DNA of 64,000 nt from Rhea pennata. Its lineage: Eukaryota > Chordata > Aves > Rheiformes > Rheidae. Location of the stretch: assembly GCF_028389875.1 (NCBI RefSeq), contig NC_084702.1:53974053-54038052 (forward strand). Direction: 5' to 3'. Made by a program: the position numbers and the translations under genes. Below, one piece after another: positions 25,017-37,242 of this stretch. How positions within the stretch are numbered: position 1 is the stretch's first letter; the number at the start of each line of letters is the position of its first letter. The notes below the pieces were generated by a model that was given only the letters and a program-made list of their open reading frames with translations, searched no databases and was not told where the DNA came from.

Positions 25017-26892
25017 CTAGAAAGAGAACATGTTACAAAAGTCATTGCTATTGCACATGAACGACTGGGATTAGTTTTTTAAAAAGACTATTTAATTCAC
25101 TTAGCATCTTCATAGCATTTTCAAAAATAATAATATAGGCATTAAGAACTTAGCTTCACTGTAGTTTCTAATATATTTCTGAAAATGGAGATTAGGCAAT
25201 ATTGAAGATCTTCCTTTGAGTGATACATCATCACATCATCTACACTATTATTAGCTAGCAAGTTCAGGAAAAAAGGCAAGCTCATTAAACTAATGGTCAG
25301 AAATTCATTTTACTGTGTTTACAAAGACATTTGAGACCTTATCTCACATGTTGCTAAGTATCCTAAACTGAATTTACTGAAATTAATGAGAATAAAGGAT
25401 GTCCACTGTCTCAAGCTTGCACTAAGCTGGCTGAAGCTCTTGAAAATGATTTTGCCTCTAAGTGTCCCATAAAAGCTGAATACCCATGGGAAAGGATATT
25501 ACTATCTTATAAGAATTATTTTCAGTAGATCTCATAATGGCTTAGTTGCTTAATAAGTGAAAAAATAGCTTTTCATTACTTATTTATGTTATAGACTTCA
25601 GAAAGCATGAAGAATCATGAGAAATTTGTCATATTTGAAACTGCATTTCCATTCAGAAAAAAAGAAAGCTGTAGGCAGAAAAAGACACTTTCTTTTTCTT
25701 CTATGGTAACAGGTTGGTAAAATACTCAGATAATGTTTCCAGTACACACTGGAGAGGTTTGCAACAACACAAATCTGTTTTTTAAAATGTTTAAAGCTAG
25801 AGTTTACAAAATCAAACAAATCCTAAACATAAAACTCTTTTGTGGTAAACTCTTTTAAGAGTTTCTATAGAAAGATTTTTTTTTTTAATAAAAGAAAGTA
25901 GCATCAGCTATAAAGCACCTGAGAATAAGCTGACTAGAGAATGCAGTAACTCAGAATGTATCCTAAGTATATTTAATTTCTGGGGCTGCTTGAGTGCTTT
26001 GCAAACACTGCAGCTGCAGAAATATCCAAAAGAGGAAATGCATAAAACTGCAAAAAGCAATTGACTGGAGCAAACTCTGTATCCAAATACCACCTACATT
26101 ACAAGCGATTGTTTCTGTCCTGCTGACCCTATTCCTCTGTTATTCTACCATACTAAAATATTCATATATTTCTGAATTATAGAAAACATAGACTTGTATC
26201 TTCCAAACTGTTCAAAACACAGAACATAAAAGACTGGATAGTCTTCAACCTAGCTAGTATTTTTCGTCTTTATTTTTCATCATTACTGGAAGTCCTCCTG
26301 GCTGTTACTGGAAATTGCCAACCATGCTGCTGATAGTCTCAGTCACAAGGCAAGGAGTAAGAGGAGATATGCACCGCACCTAAACTCAGGACCTAAATGA
26401 GAAAGAGGTCTGGATATCTAGGGTTTCTTACTGGTCAGCAAAGAACTCAGCACCTTGAAAGGAAGTGCTGACCTTTATACTGACTTGCTGCACAGGCAGG
26501 GACATAAGGCTTCTACTTTAAGCACCTGAGATGACTACTGTTGATGGAGCCAGTCACCACCTACATGTGTATATCTAAATATATCTAATTAAATAATAAC
26601 AAAATTAAGTTTTCTCAGACATTTCAATACTTTAAGCTCAAGCCTTAGACTTAGGCACCTCCTACTTCCATTGAATTCGGTTTGTTGTTACTCATATTTA
26701 ATTACTGATATGAAAAATAAATACAAAATACCTTGAAGTGAAATGTCAGCAGCAGTTGACACTTTTCAGTAAATACAGTATTTTCAAAATAGAACTATTT
26801 ATGGGGAAAATATGTATCTCAACATCTTTTTCCCTAGACAACATACTGACCAATGAAATCTACATCCATATTTGTAATCACATTTTTCTTAC
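25017..26892 (-). other. RASGRF2: RASGRF2 intron
   Basis: A 1,876-base GT-AG intron. It contains a short hairpin (AAACTCTT, two-base loop, AAGAGTTT) at 25,847-25,864. No repeat family was recognised. Confidence 0.9.
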
Positions 26893-27090
26893 CTGCTTGG
26901 ATACTTTAGCCCATGTTTTCTTCAGTCTGTAGACTGCACTTCTGTTCAAGGCTGATGTGATTTCTAACACACCATTATAATTGTGCAAACATCGACAAAT
27001 ATCTGCTACTGCTACCCACTTCTCAATTGAGTTAGCCCGGGAACTGACATCAGCATAATTCATGATTTGGGAGGCAACAAGGTTACTCAT
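26893..27090 (-). CDS. RASGRF2: RASGRF2 exon, central Cdc25 domain
   Basis: The largest RASGRF2 exon here: 198 bases, 66 codons, phase 0 at both ends. It runs from [20 protein letters not shown] through [20 protein letters not shown] to [11 protein letters not shown]. The acceptor is TTTATTTGGCCAG at 27,091-27,092 and the donor GTAAGA at 26,892. This is the diagnostic RASGRF2 segment: [11 protein letters not shown] and [13 protein letters not shown] fit RASGRF2, whereas I recall RASGRF1 with MNYEDVSSR and NAVLEITSS. It forms the helical core that contacts Ras switch regions. The in-frame ATG at its first codon is internal and not a start. Confidence 0.98.
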
Positions 27091-27721
27091 CTGGCCAAAT
27101 AAAGAGGAAGAATTTATGACATTTAAATATTAACACTTTCAAAACATCATTAATTAATGAACAAAGCAGAAAATAACACTAATGCACAGCAGAATTTATA
27201 GCTTTTAATAAAAACAGAAAAAGTATATTGAGAACAATGTTACAAGGCAGCATGAGAGAATTATGATATAAAAGAAGGGTATCAGATGCAATGAAGAATG
27301 TCTCCAAGCCAACAGTACTAACACAGATTTGAAAATCTCTCAGTAAATGTAAGGAAAATAGGTAAAGACCAAACATAGGGATGGAGACTCACAAGGGCAT
27401 TCATGAAACAGAGTTGTTTTTATATATTTAATCTTTGAAGAACAAACTTAATTTCTTCTGTAATAAGTCATTTTAATATAGTTTGAAAAGTTCTAATCTA
27501 TTAAATTGCCATTGAACTGCTGCTGATGAACAGCAATTCATAAAAGTGAGACTCTTTATATACTTTGATTTAAAAGGTTAATCATAAGAAGATTGTAACA
27601 TTCAGACACTACTAGGTAAGAAATTATATCACATTGTTCTAAAAGATATTTACATTCAAGAGATCATAGAAAGGGTCAAGAGAGTTCCTAAAAGGCAATC
27701 TATATTTCTATGAGTACTTAC
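27091..27721 (-). other. RASGRF2: RASGRF2 intron
   Basis: A 631-base GT-AG intron, AT-rich. Nothing else was seen in it. Confidence 0.9.
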
Positions 27722-27806
27722 ATCATTAAAGTGTTGACTAGTTTTCATAATATAAGGTGTTCTCTCATTTTTATCCAGTTTCATCCAGCCCTGCCCAAGA
27801 AACTCT
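27722..27806 (-). CDS. RASGRF2: RASGRF2 exon [15 protein letters not shown]
   Basis: An 85-base exon. Its first base completes a Glu codon, then 28 codons follow: [20 protein letters not shown] then KTSQHFND. The acceptor is CCTCAATTTCTAG and the donor GTAAGT at 27,721. This is the early part of the Cdc25 domain, following the [13 protein letters not shown] segment of the exon before it. The frame is intact across both junctions. Confidence 0.96.
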
Positions 27807-28425
27807 CTAGAAATTGAGGGGTGAGAAAACAAACAAAAGTGTCACTAACAACCTCAGTACAAAGAAACTCTGTCTGTAACTGTACCCTAAGTGGACTTCA
27901 AGTAAACTTTATTCTGTTATAGGCTAATAACAGAGCTTTACACTAATTCCAACATTTCACTGTAACATCACTAATGCTGTCCAAAGCAGTAAATGTTCTA
28001 AAGAATTTCAGTGAATCTCTTCCCCATTTCCCTGTCTTAATTTTCAGTGTTGTGACCTTATTTTAAATCGTTCTTGTCAGCTTACATGGTTATATTAATG
28101 ACAAACTGCTGTATGAATGAAGTTGATTTGACACTCCCTCTCCAGAGACTCAGCACTTCCCTGCTATGTTCACCCATCACTAGCCCAGAGCCCTAGATCA
28201 CGGATTTTTTCTTAGCAACAGACTAAATGAACTCAGTCTTTCAAAACACAGCCAGATTATGAAGGATCACAAGCAATGACAAAAATAGCCGAAGGACATT
28301 ATTCTGTTATGTATGCAAACCATTTTGCCTGATTGTCAGTAACATAAATTAGTGTAGTGGCTAAAACTTCCAGTCAGTAACTCATCCAAAGTACTCACTT
28401 CAATCAACAGTAGAAGAACACTTAC
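27807..28425 (-). other. RASGRF2: RASGRF2 intron
   Basis: A 619-base GT-AG intron. Nothing else was seen in it. Confidence 0.9.
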
Positions 28426-28529
28426 TCATAGGGTATGCTTCTGAAAACTATGTGATCTAAAAGAGTTATTTGCTCTGCAAGCTCCATGGCTGACAAAGTC
28501 TCAAAGCACTCTGGTTTTGGACATTCTGA
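28426..28529 (-). CDS. RASGRF2: RASGRF2 exon, start of the Cdc25 domain
   Basis: A 104-base exon: 34 codons plus two bases (GA) of a Glu codon shared with the next exon. It starts [20 protein letters not shown] and continues [14 protein letters not shown]. The acceptor is ATTTTTTGCAG at 28,530-28,531. The donor is GTAAGTG at 28,425, which sits inside the run TATGAGTAAG and was fixed by the reading frame of the next exon. [10 protein letters not shown] is where the RasGEF domain begins. The first few residues (SECPKP) differ from TDCMKA of human RASGRF2 as remembered; the rest is nearly unchanged. Confidence 0.95.
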
Positions 28530-29177
28530 CTGCAAAAAATAAGAAGACTTAATGATTTCTTTTAATATCAAGGAGCATTTCAAAGTACAAGGTATTAAGA
28601 ACTTCACGTGCACTTTCAACACAATTTTAATTAAGTTTTTTGTTATAAAAGAGTAAGAACTGAGCAAAAAATTGTAAACATCAAGCTGGAAACTGGCAGG
28701 AAAACATGCACATAGCTTATACTAAGTTTTCAGTATGGATGTAGATAAATCAAAGTTTTTGTATTCTGCATTACTTTATATATAACCACCCTTAAACTAG
28801 TTCATTGTCCACCCTTCTTTGGATTAATCTAATGCATAGTATGCTTTGAAGGACGGGCCTTGTCAGTGAAGGTCAATTTTTGGTTCTGATGACTGTTTTA
28901 CTGTGCAGAGGAGACAGACATTATCACTTCATTATTATTCACGTCTTATCCATTTTTTTGCATCACGATTTAAAATCAAATCCTAAAATTTTGAGTTGTT
29001 CATCTTTGACATGAGCTCCAAATTCTTACTTTCTCTAAACTGAAATGTACATTCCTATTATAAAACAGCAGTATTTCTGCCCAGAGCTGCAAAGCTGCAG
29101 TTATGATACATTTTAGTACCTTAAACATACCACAAATCTATAGGAATATTTATGTATAAATTTCAAGATGAACTTAC
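28530..29177 (-). other. RASGRF2: RASGRF2 intron
   Basis: A 648-base GT-AG intron. Nothing else was seen in it. Confidence 0.9.
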
Positions 29178-29238
29178 CATTTGAATGATATCTTCTATTT
29201 TTAAGTGAGTATCATCTTGATCATCCTGAGAAAGGGCC
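29178..29238 (-). CDS. RASGRF2: RASGRF2 short exon ALSQDDQDDTHLKIEDIIQM
   Basis: A 61-base exon. Its first base completes an Arg codon and 20 codons follow, reading ALSQDDQDDTHLKIEDIIQM. The acceptor is TTAATTTTTCAG at 29,239-29,240 and the donor GTAAGT at 29,177. It is an acidic linker between the REM region and the Cdc25 domain. THLKIED replaces IHLKLED of human RASGRF2 as remembered. It is too short to appear as a conventional open reading frame but fits the frame on both sides. Confidence 0.93.
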
Positions 29239-30299
29239 CTGAAAAATTAAGTGGCAAAACATCCTATATAAATAATAGTATCAATGGTTATGAGAAAATC
29301 TTATCATAATTTGGAAATCATGCTCATCTAAATTAAATCCTAAAACTAATTGAAGAACTAAGGGAAAAAAAGAACTTTCTTGTATCCAAAAACTAATTTC
29401 TGGTTTTAAATAAAGTATATAAAATGGTACAGTATCAGAGTCATGTAAGCTAAAATATTGGTCTTGGAGGCTTAAAATTGCTGCCCTAAGAACAGCGTAT
29501 ACCGCAAAATGGTTAATGACAATACAGTGTTGTTAATTTTTGTACTAATTTGGTAATTATAGTCGTAAGGTTTGTGAACCTATCTAACTTGGACTTCCGT
29601 GATGAGAAATGTGATGGACAAATATTGACTTTCTTTTTAAGAACCAGACTGGCACTAAAAAAGCAGAAAGAATACAATAATAAAAATATTTGCTCTCTTA
29701 ATGCTGAATAATACTAGAAACCTAAAGGAAAAAAAAAAATACATCGAAAAGACTTTTTTCTGAGTCTTAAAATTTGCACTACATATCTTTGGGAAATGTT
29801 TGAAAAATGGATGCATAAACGAATGATTCTCTGGAAGTGTTCCTTTTTATTGGCACTACACTATCCTGTTCACTGACCCACATAAACAACTCTGAGTGAG
29901 GATACAGACTACTGACTGCTGGCAGATTTCCTTTGCAGCCAGCGTGTGCTTTGCTTTCAGTGATACAAGTGTTAGTCCATGTTTTCTTCTCTAGTAAACC
30001 TGTGATTATTAGGGTTACTTCAGAGTGCTGGGTCAAAAATGAACCTAGCAGAAGTAATCAGTATTCTACTGAATTCTATCAAGTCTGATGTGGTATCTTG
30101 GCACATAATTTAGCCTGCAAACAAAAGCTCTCTGTGTTGAGCATTTAGTGCAATGAGTCCTCAGTCCTAGAAGGGTCCTGTTCTAAAGGATTTCTGAGAA
30201 TTCTGCTGTAGCAAAAAAAGGTTGGTGACGTCTCCAGTTGCAACAGAAGTATATTCTATGTAAAGCATAGGTAATCTGTAATTCTGTTCCTTTGATATT

Positions 30300-30690
30300 C
30301 TTAAGATTTCAACTGGAGTACTATGTCTGGTCTGAGCACCACCATATGCCAAATAAAAATTGGTGTGATTCCAAGCAAACAAGTAGGATAAAGGATTTGG
30401 CAAATATAGACTAGAAGAAAAGCTTGAATAGATTACTTATATAATTAAGAAAAGAGAAGATCTAGGGAGAGATATGTAAAAGACTGGGTATAAAGAGAAC
30501 ATCAGTGATGGGGCAAAGAGTCACTGCATCGATTTGGCATCAAGGGAGATTTAGTTTAAACATTAAGTTCAACTACCAAATTGCAAGAATGGGTATCCAC
30601 TGAAATAGGTTTTCTGCAGAAGTTGTGAAATACTCATCAGTGGAATTTTCAAGGAAAAGTTTAGATGACCACTTTCAAAGAGGACTCAGT
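30300..30690 (+). mobile_element. Degraded CR1 LINE fragment, 3' part
   Basis: Several phrases in the right order match the 3' region of avian CR1 elements as I remember them. They are CTGGAGTACTATGTCTGG, then AGAAGATCTAGGGAGAGATATG-like sequence, then GGAGATTTAGTTTAAACATT, and finally GTTGTGAAATACTCATCAGTGGA followed by TTTCAAGG and TTTAGATGACC. It is in plus orientation, opposite to RASGRF2. Many substitutions and small gaps show it is old and inactive. The terminal 8-bp repeats typical of CR1 tails (ATTCTRTG type) are not seen, so the extreme 3' end is lost or decayed. Confidence 0.7.
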
Positions 30691-31115
30691 TCTACTGATA
30701 CTGTCAGAAAGCAGAGCAAGTGAACTAAGTATTTTCTTTATTTATTTTTGCACTCCTTAGAAACAGACTTTCCATGTATCAGTTGGGGATAGGGTTAAAA
30801 TAAAAGGATTATATTGCCTTGAGACACTAGCTACTAGTGTAAGAGATGGAATCTGTACTATGTGGGTGGGAGCTTCTTCACAGGAGCTGGAAATGCCTTG
30901 CCTCATAGGCATGCCATGCAAAGTCTTTGACGTTTTCTTCCTTAGGAGAACCCTCAGTATCTTCTCCCAAAAACAACAGTGTGCAGCCTCAGTAACTGTA
31001 AATAGACTGGCAATCTGTCTTTCCTTAGTAGCTTATTTTGTGCTGGATCTCATGACTGATTGCCTGTAGAAAGATAATGCTCATCATATGGTAAGAGCAT
31101 GTGCTTTCCTGGCAA

Positions 31116-31116
<1 letters not shown>

Positions 31117-31146
<30 letters not shown>

Positions 31147-31163
31147 GAGAGAGAGAGAGAGGG
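31117..31163. repeat. A-run followed by (GA)n
   Basis: Twenty-six A (31,117-31,142) then about ten GA units. The A-run begins within AATAAA (31,114-31,119), so it could mark the poly(A) end of a retroposed sequence on the plus strand; a plain microsatellite is at least as likely. Confidence 0.85.
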
Positions 31164-33421
31164 TTTGCCCTTCACCAAGTACTTCCAGTAATCTTGTAAA
31201 CTCATTTGAGTTCCTTATATAAGTATATAAAACTCTACTGGAGTTTTTATCTTAGACACAGAAAAGACTGTACTTGCTTAACACAAAATAAAATAGGGAA
31301 GACAAGATTCTTAAAAGGCTCTAGGTACTCGACATTTCCCCAACTTTTGTTTCCTGATACTCTCTAACACGGTATGTGTCATATATTACATAAGCAGTCT
31401 TTCCTCAATTCATTTAGAATCCCTCTTTCTAAAGAGGTATCTTGTGCTTGTCCTCTAACACAACATTCTCATGAAAAAGCTTCTCCTTTTATCCATATAT
31501 ATTCTAAGTTTAAATCTTCGGAGAGCAGTACACTTCTCTGAACTGGATAATATTACTTTCTGACAGCATTCACTTCAAATCTGCACTATTGCTGGCCTTA
31601 GGGTACTTTGTTTTAATAGAGGTCTAGGAAGATGTAGCCAGCTTCTCAGCTCTGCTTGAGCAGTTCCTACTAGACTCACTGAATGGCCTCCTGCAAGCTG
31701 GGTAAGAAGCTCAGGTCCGAGCAAAAAGAGGTATCAAAGAAAGGAAAGGGTAAGGAAAGATTCTACATGATTGTTAAACAGTTCACCCCACAGTGAGGAG
31801 TGAATGGAATGCCACCTCTGTGGTTATCCTTATACATGAAGGAAGTGACTATATTTGAAATAACTTTCTAATTCTTAGAGTTATCAGCTAAACTTAGAGC
31901 TGTTTCTCATTTAAACTATTCATCATGCTTGAACAATCCAAATAGAACTATTTTCTAGCAGAAAAAATTATAATCTGACTCAAACTAGCTGTCTCCTTAT
32001 TCTTTCACTGTATATAAAATATTTTAAAAGCTAGTGATATATAGTCTGAAACATACTGTCTGCTGAGATTATATAGGGTAGAAAATTGGTCATCCATCCA
32101 ATATCTCTGAATATTTCATTTACATCTATTCTGAGAAAGAAGGAGTAGAAAACACTTCTTGAATCATATATTTTTTTCCAGGATGGTCTATTAATGAGCC
32201 AAAGTTATCTACCGCAGTTCAGTCTGAACTATAAATCTTCCTGGTTCAGTGTTGGAAGCCTGTTTCTGCCTCAGCACCAGAAATTTAATCAAGATTTCAG
32301 AGTTTACTAAATAAGGCTGATCAAATCTCAAACAAAACACTCTTCAGTAGGCTCGTTTGGCTTTCAGGAATAATATTGAGTAAAAAGAAAAAGAAGCTTT
32401 TCTGCCTTGACATCCTGTCAGTCCATTGAACAAAAATCACATCATGCAATGTGATACCAGCTGTTCTGTTTGATGACTCAAGGAGCCATGAAGCAGTCCA
32501 GTATCTCACATAAACACCTTCTTCACCATTCAGTTTTTATACTGTGTCTTTCCCAGAGCCGATCATAATATTTCTGGAATACAAACCCACCTTTCCTCCT
32601 CCTCTAATATCTGCTAATGAAGATGATTGAAAAGGACTGATTTCCCAATAAATTTACATGCATGTATACATGTATACACAGAAAGGCTGTGGCAATTTCT
32701 AAAGAGAAACATTAGTATTCAACAACTATCAAGACAGTCCATGGCATATGCTTGTACAAAGGCTCAAACTTCAACACTGTCCTGAAAGCCCTAACTAACT
32801 TTCATGAGCATGTGAACATGGAGCGAGCAAGAAGAAATACTTAATATCTAACCTCATCCTGAGTTCTTCTCCTTTTCAGAATCTAAAGTAGCCTATGAAA
32901 AATGAAATGTAGGGAAACTAAAATCTATAGTAAGGGCTGACTGGTGAAAAAGAATTCTGATTCACTACATATTTAGATATGACAAGGTCTTTTTGATGTA
33001 AAGGCAGACATCAAGCACCTCTTTAGAACAACTTAAAAGCCAATTTATTTTTTTCTTTGTGCCAAATGAAAAACCCTGTGAAAATTCACAATATAGTCAA
33101 AAAAATCAATGTTCATTGAAAAAGTTTAATGGAAATATCTAATTAACTATATTAACTAGCATACACAATATGCTTAGATACTAAAGTATTAAGTGCTAGA
33201 AGGAAAGAGTCGAAAAGCAAAGCTACCATTTCATGGTGTAGCAGTATAAAGATGCTCATATACGGGAGGAACTCACATGCTTACACAGATTTCTCTCTCC
33301 TGGTATGATCAGGCAGTTGGTTACGTAATACCAGCCCTAAGTAACAGAATAAGGTCTTTTAACCCTAACTAATCAGTACTCCTAGTTATGCAGACTAGGC
33401 TTTACTCTAAAACTTTAAGGC

Positions 33422-33450
33422 TTTTCATTTTCATTTTTCATTTTCATTTT
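33422..33450. repeat. (TTTTCA)n short tandem repeat
   Basis: About four to five units of TTTTCA, slightly imperfect, in the intron. Confidence 0.8.
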
Positions 33451-34115
33451 ATCCCACTAATTAAACAATAATTCCTCCCTGTAAGATACCCAAAGAATTT
33501 TAGACATGGCTGTCAACACAAAGAAAACTACAAATATATTATTACTATGTCACGACATACTAGGCTTAGCAGGGTGGATTGCTCACTCCTGCGCCAGAAG
33601 GTCTCCAAGGTAGTCTAATGAGTGGTCATGTTGTTTATTGGGTAGCATTTTTCCCTATTGCACAAAGACTGAACCAGTGGCTGGTAAATGATCTGAAGTG
33701 AAACTTTGAAGAGGTATGTACTTATGAACAAAATTTAAAACATATTCTGACATTTGATGGTTGTCTAAAATCACCAAATTCCAAATGAATTTTAGCACAC
33801 TGCAAATAAAACATTGCTGAGTTTTCCTCAATTTCTTCGCTGATCTTTGGTTAATCATTCTTCAGTTCCTGCTGTGCATTGTTGTGGGTTGCTGTTTCCT
33901 AACCCACAATCACTGCAAATTAAACTGCAGTATTTTGCTATTGGATGAAGAATACAACATCTAGCCTGCTTTACAGTTAACAAAGCACATAATAAACCTG
34001 CAAATTTAAATACACTAGATAAAAACAAACTCTGTGATTTCTATACTGTATATTACCATATTTATTTCACATGATACAGTTTAAAATTACAGTGAATAAC
34101 TAGAAACCTATTTAC

Positions 34116-34228
34116 CTCAGTATATTTGCAGTAGCTTTCCTTTCTTGTGGTAGAAGGTCTGGGTCTCTCAAAACTTCTTCTAGTAAATTTAACACATTCA
34201 TTTTCAGCTCATTGTTCAGGTCAAAATC
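34116..34228 (-). CDS. RASGRF2: RASGRF2 exon [20 protein letters not shown]
   Basis: A 113-base exon: 37 codons plus AG of an Arg codon. It reads [20 protein letters not shown], then [17 protein letters not shown]. The acceptor is TTTCCTTTGCAG at 34,229-34,230 and the donor GTAAAT at 34,115. With the exon before it, it forms the HSQ-DFD helical segment of the REM (RasGEFN) module, which supports the catalytic domain. DFDL replaces DFEL of human RASGRF2; otherwise it is the same in my reading. Confidence 0.95.
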
Positions 34229-34596
34229 CTGCAAAGGAAAATAATTTTACTTCCTTTTGTTTTAAAACTATTAATGTAATTTAAAATACACATTTCTGTG
34301 ATTTTTTTTCCCTTTTCTTTTTTTGTCCTATTAGGTATGAAAAGACAGAGATGTTGGAGGTCTCTTACAGTGAACAGAACACAAAACTGGAAGCCTGAAA
34401 GGCTAAAAGTTATCCCCTTTCTGACCATTGTTTATCACACCATGCAAATCACTTACCCTTTCTGTTCTGAAGAAAGAACAGCATCTCACAAATATCCATA
34501 GAACACGTTATCCTTTCTTTTCCTGTGAGTACCATAAAAACTCAAAAACAGTTGAGCTGCTGTGTTGAAACTATTGCCTAGCAAAGCTGGACACTG

Positions 34597-34627
<31 letters not shown>

Positions 34628-34635
34628 GTTTTATT
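34597..34635 (-). repeat. T28 run, poly(A) with AATAAA on the minus strand
   Basis: Read on the minus strand this is AATAAA (34,635-34,630), five bases, then 28 A. That is the form of a retroposed transcript's tail or a poly(A) site. Sequence to the right (34.6-35.7 kb) would be the copied part, but I recognise no parent gene. It may be a simple homopolymer. Confidence 0.7.
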
Positions 34636-37170
34636 GAGTTTCTCAATTCATCTGTCTGTATCACTGATACTTTTCATCTGAAACTCAGCTTTTTGGAAAG
34701 ATCTGCCTTTCATTCCACATAGTGGAGCAGTCAACCTAGTAAGTTCAATAAATCATACTAGTACTCTACAGCACTGTGCTAAAGCATTTCAGTATTTTAA
34801 TCATTCAAATGCAGGCTGGTATCTTACACAGGACTGCAATTTAAGAACAGGAACACACACAACCTCTGTTTATCTGATATTAGCGAATATCAAAGAATAA
34901 AATGACGTACAAACTTTAAGGTGGGAATTTACAGGTAAATCTTGAAGTAGACTTCAAAAATGTTTGTATTTACTACAAAGCCAGCATTTGGATAAGAAAA
35001 CTAAAACCAGAATCTTTACTCATCCAGTGTATCTGTAGATCTTCCTTTACAATACATTGTTACTTGCAAGCAAGACTTTAACCATGTTTGTGTCAATCCA
35101 TCACTTGTTTCCCTGGAAACAAAAGCACAAAGTTACTGAAACTGGGAAATGTTTGGCATCTTTGTGCAAGCTGTATATGCCATTTTTCCAAAGAACTAGT
35201 AACCACCTCTTCAGTTGCAACATGCTCCTAAATGGCCATGATTTTAGGAATTCACCCCCTTGCCCTGGAAGGGAAACAGATAAATGGCTCTGGGGAGAAT
35301 CACCCTTACTACTAAGACGCACATCCTCGCACCATGCTTTTCACTTGAAGGGATGTGGGAGTACTGAAAGGCACCTGGAGTTACAAGGGGAGGTGATATT
35401 TAGTGCATGGATGGTTGAAATATCTAAAATATGGGGAGGACACATACTCTTTAGAGAATGTGGTGTCATAACTGAGGTTAGTACCTTTTGAGGAAGTTTA
35501 CTGTCAGCACCACAAGACAAGCCAGACTTCATTTGTGCTTGGAAAGACCTTGCTGTCACTCGCCAGGAAAACCTTGGACACCTCCCTCTTGCTATAGGCA
35601 TGTTGTTCTTATTCTTCAGAAGTTCTCTTTTTGGCCAGAACAAATTCACATTTTGAAACCAACTAATACTTATGAATTAGTATTTTGCAACATTTGTCCG
35701 TATTAGTAGGATATTAGAGAACTAGATGCATGCAATATCAGGCTTTGAACAGGAAACCAGGTACTTTAGAAATAGAACAAAAATTAATTTTGGATACTGC
35801 ATTTGTTGGTTTTACAGAATAAGTTTTCTGTTCTAGATAGTCTTTGTTCAAAATGCTTCCTTTAAAACTATTTTAGACTGTTTGCAAAAGGAGTTTTTTT
35901 TTTTTTTTTTAATGGTATGAAAGCATGAGGAATATAATACATGAGAACTCTGTTCACTCTAATACCTTTTAAAGGAAAAATTTTTGGGATACAAAACTGT
36001 ATTTAACTGAAGGAGAAATTCTGAAAGGTTCTGCATAGATTTATGCTTTCAGCAACCAGTGTAATTAAAATTGGCATTTTCTGTTCTGCAGCTGAATGGT
36101 AGACACTGTATAAGAGAAGCTGGGTATGGAAAGCATCTTTAGTAGTCACGCTAGAAAAATATCAACCCTAAACAGAAAAGGCATCCAAGAACTGACAAAT
36201 CTAACATTCTCATTTAGCATGTTGGATAAAATTCTGACCTGCCACTGTAAATGGGCAGATCACAACTACAGTATCAGGATTTTATTTGCAAATATATTTT
36301 TAAAACCATAACCAGTTGATTATTTTCACTATAGGGTATTTTTTCTACAGAAAGTTTGCAGCTAAAATTATAATAAAAAGAGGCTAGATTTTTCATAGTT
36401 ATTTCATTTATGAATCAGGATGGGAAAGCCTCACTTCTCAATATCAGTTCAGCAAAAATCAGGCACTCTCTCAGTTTTTGAATGCTTACAACCTAATTCT
36501 CAGGTAGGTATAATATATGTCAAGAGCAAAATATGTTTGCAGGTATCAGAGTAATTGCCATGAGACAGTAGTCCTGTAATTGCTGAGTTTTTTTATATAT
36601 TTATTTCTATATCAATCTATCTAGCTATATATTTATTTAGGTAGCAAACTCTTATGAACACTTATTTCTTCGGGTTAAAACTAGCTTTTGCTTCAATTCC
36701 ACTGGCTTTGGAGGAAACTTCACAGTGGAAAAACCTGCTTTTCTGATCTCAGACAAACAGAAATCCCAGACGCTTTATCAGTGCAGCCAGCTCAAACTAT
36801 CATAGATGACACGACACAGAGTGATCAGGGATTATAACTAGAAGATGTACTGGTTTGTGTGATTCTTTCAGTAAAAGCTGCTGGCAATAATTCCAGCCCA
36901 GCCTAACCTCAGCTTGAAGTCACCTCACAGTACAGACTTCCCGTAGACCAGATCAGGCCCCTATATACAGGCAACTTCTGCAGCTATTCTGCTCAACATC
37001 TCCTTTTTCTGCAGGGAAATTTTCTTTTTTATAACAGTGTGCCAACTGTTCCTTACAATCTATAGGGAGGAAAAGAATGAAAAAAGGTAGAATTAAGAGG
37101 AAAATTGGAAAGCTATCTATTTTTGTGTTGAAGTTAATTATCTGGGGGATGTTGAGATGCCAGTGTGATG

Positions 37171-37242
37171 AGTAATATATAATATATATATACACATACA
37201 TACATATATATATATATATACACACACACATACACACACAAC
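37171..37242. repeat. (TA)n/(CA)n microsatellite
   Basis: Alternating TA and CA/TACA runs of about 70 bases in the RASGRF2 intron. Open frames crossing it are artefacts of the repeat. Confidence 0.9.

Larger units (their letters stand above)
29239..34115 (-). other. RASGRF2: RASGRF2 intron with old CR1 fragment
   Basis: A 4,877-base GT-AG intron. It contains a degraded CR1 LINE piece (about 30,300-30,690), an A-run with a GA repeat (31,117-31,163) and a TTTTCA hexamer repeat (33,422-33,450). The rest is unremarkable AT-rich sequence. Confidence 0.9.

Noticed and set aside
26878..27090. A 70-residue protein starting at MSNLVASQ
   Set aside because: It is a real RASGRF2 exon, but the ATG is internal and the last four residues (VRKM) are intron read-through.
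35057..35649. Open frames of 144 (plus) and 102 (minus) codons
   Set aside because: They overlap on opposite strands in a GC-richer patch and neither resembles a known protein or has exon borders that fit.
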